From DASULK01 sp036381835 (GTDB lineage Bacteria; Actinomycetota; Actinomycetes; Mycobacteriales; Micromonosporaceae): 12,792 nt of DNA. Location: the NCBI GenBank assembly GCA_036381835.1, contig DASVCA010000229.1, positions 1-12,792 of the forward strand, written 5' to 3'. The notes under the pieces were generated by a model. It saw only the letters and a program-made list of their open reading frames with translations, did no database searches and had not been told where the DNA came from. The number at the start of each line of letters is the position of its first letter. Positions within the stretch are counted from its first letter, which is position 1. Below, one piece after another: positions 7,384 to 12,792 of this stretch. Position numbers and translations under genes: made by a program.

Positions 7384-9145
7384 GGCGGATCCCCGCTGGG
7401 GTGCGGTCGCCGCCGAGCTGACCTGGGCGACCCCGCCGACCAGCGTCCATCGACCCGACGAGCCGCACGGCCGATGGTTCGCCGACGGCACACTCAACGC
7501 CGCGGTCAACTGCGTGGAGCGGCACGTCAGCGACCGGCCGGCGATCTACTGGGAGGGCGAGCCGGGCGATCGGCGGGTGCTCACCTACCGGCAGCTCGCC
7601 GACGAGGTACGCGCCCTGGCGGCCGCGCTGCGCTCGCTCGACGTCGGCCCCGGCGACCGGGTCGCGCTGCATCTCGGCTGGCTGCCGGAAGCCGTGGTGG
7701 CGATGCTCGCCTGCGCCCGCATCGGTGCGCCGTTCTCGCTGATCCCGATTCCGCTGCCGGTCGAGGCGCTCGCCGAGCGGTTGAGCAGCCTCGCCCCGCG
7801 GGTGCTGCTCACCCAGGACGGCGCCTGGCGGCACGGTGCCATCATCCCCACCAAATCCAGGGTGGACGACGCGCTCACCGCCGCCGCCGGGGTCGAGCAC
7901 ACGATCGTGGTCCGCCGCACCGGTCTCGACGTCGCCTGGTACGAGGGCGACCGGTGGCTGCACGACCTGCTCGCCCCGGCCCGGGTGCCCACAGATCCGC
8001 AACCGGCACCGGCGCTGCCCGCCGACCATCCGCTGGTGCTCAGCTGGCTGGCCAACCGGCGCGGTCGCCCCGTGCTCGCCACTCACGGCACCGCCACGCT
8101 GCTCGCCTCGGCCGTCGCCGTCCACCGCTTCGGCATCGGCTCGGCCGGGGTGTTCTGGTGCGCGGGAGACATCGGCTGGATGGGGGCGTACGTGCACGGC
8201 GTACTCGGCCCGCTGGCCTGCGGCGACACCACGGTCATGTTCGAGGGCACCCTGGACGTGCCCAACCATCGGCGACTGTGGGACATCATCGAGCGGTACC
8301 GGGTGGGAACCCTGCTCACCACCCCGTCGGTGCTCACCCGGGTGCGGGAGTGGACCGCCGCCGACAGCCCTTCCGAGCCCGCCCGTCGTAGCCTGCGTCG
8401 CGTCGTGGCGATGGCCGAACCGTTGGACCCGGACCTGCGCGCCTGGCTGGTCGACCGGGTCACCGGCGACGAGCGCATGGTGGCCGACGCCTGGGGTCAG
8501 ATCGAACTCGGCGCCATCGTCACGGTCGACGCGCCCGCCGACCCGCAACGGCTGCCCGACCCCGGCCTCGCCGTCGTCGACGACGCCGGTGCGCCCGTGC
8601 CGGCCGGCACCCCCGGGGAACTCGTCCTGCGCCGGCCCTGGGCCGGCACCCTGAGCAGCATCGATGGTGAGATCGGCTACGACCATTTCGGGCGACGGCC
8701 CGGGGTCTACTCGACCGGGGACCAGGCCGTTCGCCACCCGGACGGGCGGCTGGAGTTCCTCGGCCGCATCGACCCGGTGGTCAGCGTCTCCGGTCAGCTC
8801 GTCTCCCTCGCCGAGATCCGGGATGTGCTGCTGGAGCACCCGTTCCTGCGGGCCGCCGAGGTGGTGGCGGTCACCGATCCCCGGCTCAGCCGGCGCATCA
8901 TCGCCTGCGTCGTCGTCGCGCCCGACGTAGCAGCCGGTCCGGACCTGGCCGCCGAACTCGTCGGCACGGTACGCGAGACCCTCGGCGGACTCGCGCGTCC
9001 CCGCAGCGTGCTGTTCGTCGATCGGTTCGGCGCGGAACTCAGCGATGAGGCCCGCAGGCGGGCCCTGCAGATCGTCGCGGCCACCGCCACCGGTCCGTGT
9101 GCCCGGATCGGCTGGAGTCAGGTGCTCGCCGCCTCCCGGCTGTGA
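7376..9145 (+). CDS. Acetyl-CoA synthetase-like protein lacking catalytic residues (probable pseudoenzyme)
   Basis: A homologue of AMP-forming acetyl/propionyl-CoA synthetase, 589 residues against about 630-660 for active enzymes. It starts at the ATG at 7376, overlapping the regulator's stop by 8 bp, so translation is probably coupled. Family likeness runs throughout: an N-terminal cap, LPVEALAERLSSLAPRVLL (near 124-142), the GDIGWMG and TTVMFEGT segments, YSTGD (445-449) and GRID (463-466). Key sites are altered. The P-loop usually reading TSGTTGRPKG is SWLANRRGRPVL (223-234). The Salmonella ACS WWQTE motif is WGQIE (373-377), so Trp414 becomes Gly. Arg526 corresponds to Leu475. The A10 sequence SGK is SDE, putting Glu558 in place of catalytic Lys609. 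The hinge Asp is kept (Asp466). The frame is intact and codon bias normal, so this is not simple decay. CoA-ligase activity is unlikely. A ligand-binding or regulatory role beside the IclR protein is inference. Confidence 0.82.
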   Translation: MAEADPRWGAVAAELTWATPPTSVHRPDEPHGRWFADGTLNAAVNCVERHVSDRPAIYWEGEPGDRRVLTYRQLADEVRALAAALRSLDVGPGDRVALHLGWLPEAVVAMLACARIGAPFSLIPIPLPVEALAERLSSLAPRVLLTQDGAWRHGAIIPTKSRVDDALTAAAGVEHTIVVRRTGLDVAWYEGDRWLHDLLAPARVPTDPQPAPALPADHPLVLSWLANRRGRPVLATHGTATLLASAVAVHRFGIGSAGVFWCAGDIGWMGAYVHGVLGPLACGDTTVMFEGTLDVPNHRRLWDIIERYRVGTLLTTPSVLTRVREWTAADSPSEPARRSLRRVVAMAEPLDPDLRAWLVDRVTGDERMVADAWGQIELGAIVTVDAPADPQRLPDPGLAVVDDAGAPVPAGTPGELVLRRPWAGTLSSIDGEIGYDHFGRRPGVYSTGDQAVRHPDGRLEFLGRIDPVVSVSGQLVSLAEIRDVLLEHPFLRAAEVVAVTDPRLSRRIIACVVVAPDVAAGPDLAAELVGTVRETLGGLARPRSVLFVDRFGAELSDEARRRALQIVAATATGPCARIGWSQVLAASRL

Positions 9146-9149
9146 GCCG

Positions 9150-10202
9150 TCACCGCCGCCGGGCCAGCACGAGATGATCGGTGTCCGAGCGGGTCAACAG
9201 GTGCTCCTGCGGTTCGGTGAACCCCGCCGAGCGCAGCAACTCGGACAACTCGTCCAGCCGATAGGCGCGCCCGCCCTGGGTGTGGAAGAGATTGAGGCTG
9301 AACGCCCGCACGAACGCGTCGCCGACGCCCGCCGGCCGTGCCGGCGGATCGGCCAACGGTTCGAGCAGCGCCACCTGCCCCCCGGGTCGCAACGCCCCGG
9401 CCACCCGGCGCAGCAGGCGGGTCACCTCCGCCTCGGGATACCCGTGCACGATGTTGAACAGCAGCACCACGTCGTACCCGGTGCCGAGGTCCGCGGTCAG
9501 CAGGTCACCGGCGCGCAACTCGATCCGATCGGGCAGGCCGGCCGCCGCTACCGTCTCCGCCCCCTGCGCCAGCGCGCCGGGCAGATCCAGCACCGTTGCG
9601 CGCAATCCGGGGTGCGCCCGACAGAAGGCGATCGGGTAGGCGGCGTGCCCGCCCCCGAGGTCCAGCAGCGTCGCGTCGGGGCGCGGCATCGGCACCAGCG
9701 GCACGATCTCCTCGGCCAACCATCCGGCCAGGCGACGCAGCATGGTGTGGAAGTCGGCGAGGGTCTGCGGGCGTCGCTCCAACCAGGCGTAGAAGTCGCC
9801 GCCGGCGGATCCGCGACGCACCGACTCGTCGAGGTCGCCCCACAGGTGCGCAAGCAGCGCGTCCCAGAACGACAGCACCGGGGCGTAGCTGTCCGGTGCG
9901 CCGCGGACCAGCCAACGGTCGGTGTTGGCGCTGTTCGCGTAGCCTTCCGGTGACCTCGTCAGGTAGCCGAACGCGACCAGCGCGTCGAGCAGCAGCCGCA
10001 GCCCGAGCGGGTCGGTCGCGAGCCGTTCGGCCAGTGCCGGTGCGGGTAGCGCGCCGTCCGCGAGGGCGTCGAAGACCCCGAGCCGGAGACCGGCGCCCGC
10101 GCAACGGAAGGCGATCGCGTGCAACATGTCCAGGTGCGCGGCGGGGGCCTGCGCGGTCGCCAGGAACTGATCGGCCTCCGCGGGCGACAACGGTACGGGC
10201 AT
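9150..10202 (-). CDS. SAM-dependent O-methyltransferase (Methyltransf_2 family)
   Basis: Transfers a methyl group from S-adenosylmethionine, most likely to a hydroxyl of a small molecule. It has 350 residues, normal for family-2 methyltransferases. An N-terminal winged-helix dimerisation domain (about 20-100, with LRLGVFDALADG at 39-50 and LLLDALVAFGYL at 70-81) is followed by the Rossmann domain. The SAM site is LLDLGGGHAAYP (179-190), with VLDLPGA (204-210) as the acidic loop and AGDLLTADLGTGYD (231-244) behind it. His253 in NIVHGYPEAE matches the general-base histidine of this family. The ATG at 10202 is chosen over an in-frame TTG at 10217 because GGAGGA sits 7 nt upstream of it and overlaps that TTG region. 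The gene is last in the R-domain/exporter operon, 21 bp behind the MFS gene, and its stop lies 4 bp from the ACS-like gene in convergent orientation. The methylated product is unknown. Confidence 0.88.
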   Translation of the reverse strand: MPVPLSPAEADQFLATAQAPAAHLDMLHAIAFRCAGAGLRLGVFDALADGALPAPALAERLATDPLGLRLLLDALVAFGYLTRSPEGYANSANTDRWLVRGAPDSYAPVLSFWDALLAHLWGDLDESVRRGSAGGDFYAWLERRPQTLADFHTMLRRLAGWLAEEIVPLVPMPRPDATLLDLGGGHAAYPIAFCRAHPGLRATVLDLPGALAQGAETVAAAGLPDRIELRAGDLLTADLGTGYDVVLLFNIVHGYPEAEVTRLLRRVAGALRPGGQVALLEPLADPPARPAGVGDAFVRAFSLNLFHTQGGRAYRLDELSELLRSAGFTEPQEHLLTRSDTDHLVLARRR

Positions 10203-10209
10203 CCTGAAA

Positions 10210-10215
10210 TCCTCC
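10210..10215 (-). promoter_or_regulatory. Ribosome binding site fixing the methyltransferase start
   Basis: GGAGGA on the minus strand lies 7 nt before the ATG at 10202. The longer reading from TTG at 10217 would begin next to this site, so it is unlikely. Confidence 0.7.
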
Positions 10216-10223
10216 AAACTCGA

Positions 10224-11597
10224 CTATCCACGGGCCGACTCGACCGCCGCATCGGCCGACTCGGCGGGAACCGGCTGCGGCGCGGCGGCCACCGGGTCGG
10301 CCAACGCGTCGGGCAAGCGGTCCACGTGCCGCAGCGGCCGGTATGCGTAGGCGGCCACGACGAGCAGCACCATGAGCACGCCGGCGACCGCGAAGATCAG
10401 CGCGGTGCCGCGCCCGGTGCCGGTGCCGATGATCCGGCCGACGCTTCCCGCCAGCGCGCCGTCGGGACGCAGCATCGGCTCGAAGACCCCGTCGGCGAGC
10501 GGGCCGGCGAGCACGTACGCCAGGGGAGCGCTGGCCTCGCCCAACACCCGGGCGGTGGCCAGGACCCGCCCCAGCACCGACGGCTCCGTCTTCGTCTGCA
10601 GGAGCGTCATCGTGGCGCTGTTCACGATCGGCAGGGTGAACAGGAACAGCGGCGCCATCACGCCGATCAGCCACGGCGACGGGGCTGGTGCGTGTCCGAT
10701 CAGGGCGATACCGCCGAGGACCAGCCCGGCGAACACGGCGTGGATCCGAGTCGCCGGACCGCCCCACGCGCCCATCACGATGCTGCCCGCGAACAGCCCC
10801 GCGCCGCCGGCGAACATCAGCATGCCCAGCGTGTCCGGGGTGGTGAAGGAGAGGATCAGCGGTTGCACCAGCACCCCGGCGATGCCGAACAGGAAGTTGA
10901 ACGCGCCGAAGAGGACGATCAGGCCGAACAGCCCGTTCCGCTGCCGCAGGTACCGCCAGCCGGCCGCGGCCTCGCGCAGCACCGAGCCGCGGGCCGCGCT
11001 CCGGCCCGCCATGGGCCGGGTCACCTCGGCCGGCAGCGGCACGAGCAGCAGGGTCAGCGCTGCGACCGCGAACGTGCCCAGGTCGATGAGTAGCACCCCG
11101 TCGATGCCGACCGCGACCCATAGCGCACCGGCCACCAGCGGGGCGGCGATCTGCACCGCCCGGGAGATCTGGGCCAGACCGTTGAACCGGGCCAGGTGCT
11201 TGCGGCCCACCAGCGCGGGCGTCATCGACTGGTACGCCACGTTGTGGATCGCGGAACAGGCCGCGCTCAGGCCCGTGGCCAGCCAGATGTGCCAGATGCG
11301 CAGGTCGCCGGCGGTCACCAGCAGCATCAGAGCGGCCGTGCCGATCGCCGCGCCGGCGTCGCTCAACAGCATCAGCCGGCGGCGGTCGTACCGGTCGGCG
11401 AGCACCCCGGCGAACGGGGCGACCAGCACCGCGGGCAGGGTGCTGGCCAGGAAGATCAACGCGAACTGGGTGACCGAGCCGGTCTCCTGATAGGCCCACA
11501 CCCCGAGCACGAAGCCGGTGAGGCTCGAGCCGATCAGGGACACCAACTGGCCGAGCCAGACGGTGACCAGCAGTCCGGTGCGTACCCGTTCAGTCAC
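10224..11597 (-). CDS. MFS exporter (MFS_3 / EntS-like)
   Basis: Proton-coupled membrane exporter of the major facilitator superfamily, 457 residues, with about twelve hydrophobic segments. The loop between helices 2 and 3 carries motif A, GVLADRYDRRR (64-74). A central cytoplasmic loop with AAAGWRYLRQRNGLFGL, of the kind found in EntS-like (MFS_3) exporters of siderophores and other secondary metabolites, separates the two halves. The hydrophilic Pro/Ala-rich tail of about 45 residues carries no recognisable domain. The GTG at 11597 overlaps the stop of the thioester reductase gene by 8 bp (GTGACTGA) and has GGGAGG 4 nt upstream, so the genes are co-translated. Context suggests export of, or self-resistance to, the product of the upstream reductase system. 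The substrate is not deducible. Confidence 0.88.
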   Translation of the reverse strand: MTERVRTGLLVTVWLGQLVSLIGSSLTGFVLGVWAYQETGSVTQFALIFLASTLPAVLVAPFAGVLADRYDRRRLMLLSDAGAAIGTAALMLLVTAGDLRIWHIWLATGLSAACSAIHNVAYQSMTPALVGRKHLARFNGLAQISRAVQIAAPLVAGALWVAVGIDGVLLIDLGTFAVAALTLLLVPLPAEVTRPMAGRSAARGSVLREAAAGWRYLRQRNGLFGLIVLFGAFNFLFGIAGVLVQPLILSFTTPDTLGMLMFAGGAGLFAGSIVMGAWGGPATRIHAVFAGLVLGGIALIGHAPAPSPWLIGVMAPLFLFTLPIVNSATMTLLQTKTEPSVLGRVLATARVLGEASAPLAYVLAGPLADGVFEPMLRPDGALAGSVGRIIGTGTGRGTALIFAVAGVLMVLLVVAAYAYRPLRHVDRLPDALADPVAAAPQPVPAESADAAVESARG

Positions 11598-12792
11598 CGG
11601 GCCTCCCGAGTGTAGGTGGGTCGAGGTAGCCGGCGCGGACGAACCACGCCAGGTAGGTGTGGATCAAGGCGGCGTCCGCCGGTGGACAGACCAGACCGGC
11701 GGACGCCAGCGCCGCCTCCGTGGCGGTGCAGTCGAAACGGGGTTGGGTACGCCGGGGTAGCGATTCCCCGAACAGCGGCAGGAACGGTGCGACCGCGACG
11801 TCGGGGCGGGCCTGCAGCGCCGCCCGCCACCGTGGGTAGGCGAGTAGCCGCACCGGATACCCGAAGCCGGCCAGCGTCTCGGCGATCCCGGCGAAGGAGA
11901 TGGTGCGGTTGTTGTAGAAGTGGAAGTCCTGCCCCCACCGGTCCGGACGCCGGGCCAGGTGACCGATGCCGGCCGCCACATAGTCGACCGGTGTCAGGTC
12001 CGCCTCGTCGTCCGGAATGTCCGGCACCGCGCCGAGCTGGACGAAGGTCGTCAGCAGCCGGCTGAAGTAGTCATCCGCGTTGCCGACCCCGGTCCGACCG
12101 TGTCCGGTGATCCGCGCCGGCCGGTAGACGTTCACCGTCAACCCCCGGTCGCGGGCCGCCCGAACCAACCGGTCGGCGGCCCATTTGGTGGCGTTGTAGC
12201 CCTCCAGCCCGGTGCAATCGTCCGGCAGGTCGCGTTCGCTGACCACCTCGCCTCGACGGTTCGGGGTCAGGAAGACGCCGAGCGTCGAGACCAGATGCAG
12301 CGCGGTGGGGCGTCCGGTGGCGGCCAGCCGGATCACCTCGAGGGTGCCGGCCACGTTCGCCGGGCGCAGCTGCTCGTACGAGGACAGGAAGTTGACCGCG
12401 CCGCCGTTGTGTACCACCGCGTCCACGGTGTCCGCCAGCGCGTCGAAGTCCCGTCGGGACAGACCGAGCGACGGCTCGCCGAGGTCGCCGGGCACCGGGA
12501 CGAGCCGGTCGACGTACCCGTCGTGCCAAAGCCCGTACCGCCGCAAGTTGTCCCGAACCCGGTCGAGTGCGGCATCGGGGGAGCCGGCCCGGACCAGGCA
12601 GTGCAGTCTCGCGCCGCTGTGCGTCAGCCAGTCCGCGACCAGGTACGCGCCCAGGAACCCGGTGGCTCCGGTGATCAGCACCGCTGCGGCGTCCGCCGCG
12701 GGCGGCTGGTCCGGCAGTCGGGCGCAGACCTCGTCGGGCAGTTGCGCGTCCTGGCGGGCGAGCTCGGCCGACGACCGGTGCCCGGCGGCGGC
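11590..12792 (-). CDS. Thioester reductase (R) domain protein, 5' end outside the window
   Basis: C-terminal reductase of an NRPS-like or carboxylic-acid-reductase-like protein. It releases a chain bound to a carrier protein by NADPH-dependent reduction to aldehyde or alcohol. The visible 400 residues remain open to the window edge, so the start is missing. The GTG at 12681 lies within the NADP-binding motif LITGATGFLG and cannot be the true start, and the 37 residues before it look like the usual linker ahead of an R domain. Seen, in visible-residue numbering: the GATGFLG Rossmann loop at the start of the domain (about 42-48), HNGGAVNFLSSYEQLRPANV (128-147), a catalytic Ser/Thr in LVSTLG (about 167-172), and the YxxxK pair Tyr199/Lys203 in GYNATKW. 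The active-site triad of extended short-chain dehydrogenases is therefore complete. Upstream adenylation and carrier domains are expected but unseen. Its stop overlaps the MFS gene. Confidence 0.88.
   Translation of the reverse strand, partial: AAAGHRSSAELARQDAQLPDEVCARLPDQPPAADAAAVLITGATGFLGAYLVADWLTHSGARLHCLVRAGSPDAALDRVRDNLRRYGLWHDGYVDRLVPVPGDLGEPSLGLSRRDFDALADTVDAVVHNGGAVNFLSSYEQLRPANVAGTLEVIRLAATGRPTALHLVSTLGVFLTPNRRGEVVSERDLPDDCTGLEGYNATKWAADRLVRAARDRGLTVNVYRPARITGHGRTGVGNADDYFSRLLTTFVQLGAVPDIPDDEADLTPVDYVAAGIGHLARRPDRWGQDFHFYNNRTISFAGIAETLAGFGYPVRLLAYPRWRAALQARPDVAVAPFLPLFGESLPRRTQPRFDCTATEAALASAGLVCPPADAALIHTYLAWFVRAGYLDPPTLGRPGD

Noticed and set aside
8030..8100. Frameshift or sequencing error as the cause of the missing P-loop in the ACS-like protein
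   Set aside because: The frame stays consistent on both sides, with good ACS similarity directly before and after, and the A10, A8 and A5 changes are independent single-codon changes elsewhere.
12679..12681. GTG at 12681 as the start of the thioester reductase gene
   Set aside because: It falls within the NADP-binding strand of the Rossmann fold, has no ribosome site, and the frame remains open with linker-like sequence to the window end.
9150..12792. Assignment of the right block to a specific known pathway, such as pyrrolobenzodiazepine or saframycin-like compounds
   Set aside because: Reductive release, exporter and methyltransferase also occur together in many unrelated clusters, and no substrate-specific gene is visible.
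1..12792. CRISPR arrays, insertion sequences, tRNA or rRNA genes and att sites
   Set aside because: I saw no regularly spaced repeats, transposase motifs, terminal inverted repeats or RNA gene folds, and nearly the whole window is occupied by the listed genes.

Overview
The window is very GC-rich and almost fully coding, with strong third-position G/C bias, frequent GTG starts and 4 to 8 bp gene overlaps. This fits a high-GC actinobacterium; Micromonosporaceae is my guess from general resemblance, not something the sequence proves. Ten protein genes are visible. Two of them run off the window edges. The only real non-coding gap is about 100 bp at 6547-6648.

Left block (1-6546, minus strand). 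This is one tightly packed operon in the transcription order livG, acyl-CoA synthetase, livH, livM, lipoprotein substrate-binding protein, livF. It encodes a complete LivFGHMK-type (HAAT family) ABC importer, with a FadD-type long-chain acyl-CoA ligase gene inserted between livG and livH. The ligase overlaps both neighbours by ATGA. The likely job is uptake of a carboxylic acid (fatty, aromatic or similar) coupled to CoA activation, rather than plain branched-chain amino acid uptake.

Control region (6547-6648). A good promoter for the minus-strand operon (TTGACT, 17 nt, TAGCGT) lies back to back with a weaker plus-strand promoter for the regulator. TTTC/GAAA inverted repeats sit in or next to both promoters and look like operator sites.

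Middle block (6649-9145, plus strand). An IclR-family regulator overlaps by 8 bp with a protein clearly homologous to acetyl-CoA synthetase (ACS). That protein has lost the P-loop, the A10 catalytic lysine (Glu instead), an ATP-binding arginine and the acetyl-pocket tryptophan. It looks like an intact, expressed pseudoenzyme made together with the regulator. This is the most unusual feature in the window. A ligand-binding or sensor role in control of the divergent uptake operon is a reasonable hypothesis.

Right block (9150-12792, minus strand). A second compact operon reads thioester reductase (R) domain protein (5' end outside the window), MFS exporter, family-2 SAM methyltransferase. This looks like the downstream end of a natural-product cluster in which a carrier-bound chain is released by NADPH-dependent reduction, the product is exported, and a methyl group is added. 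It converges on the ACS-like gene with only 4 bp between the stop codons.
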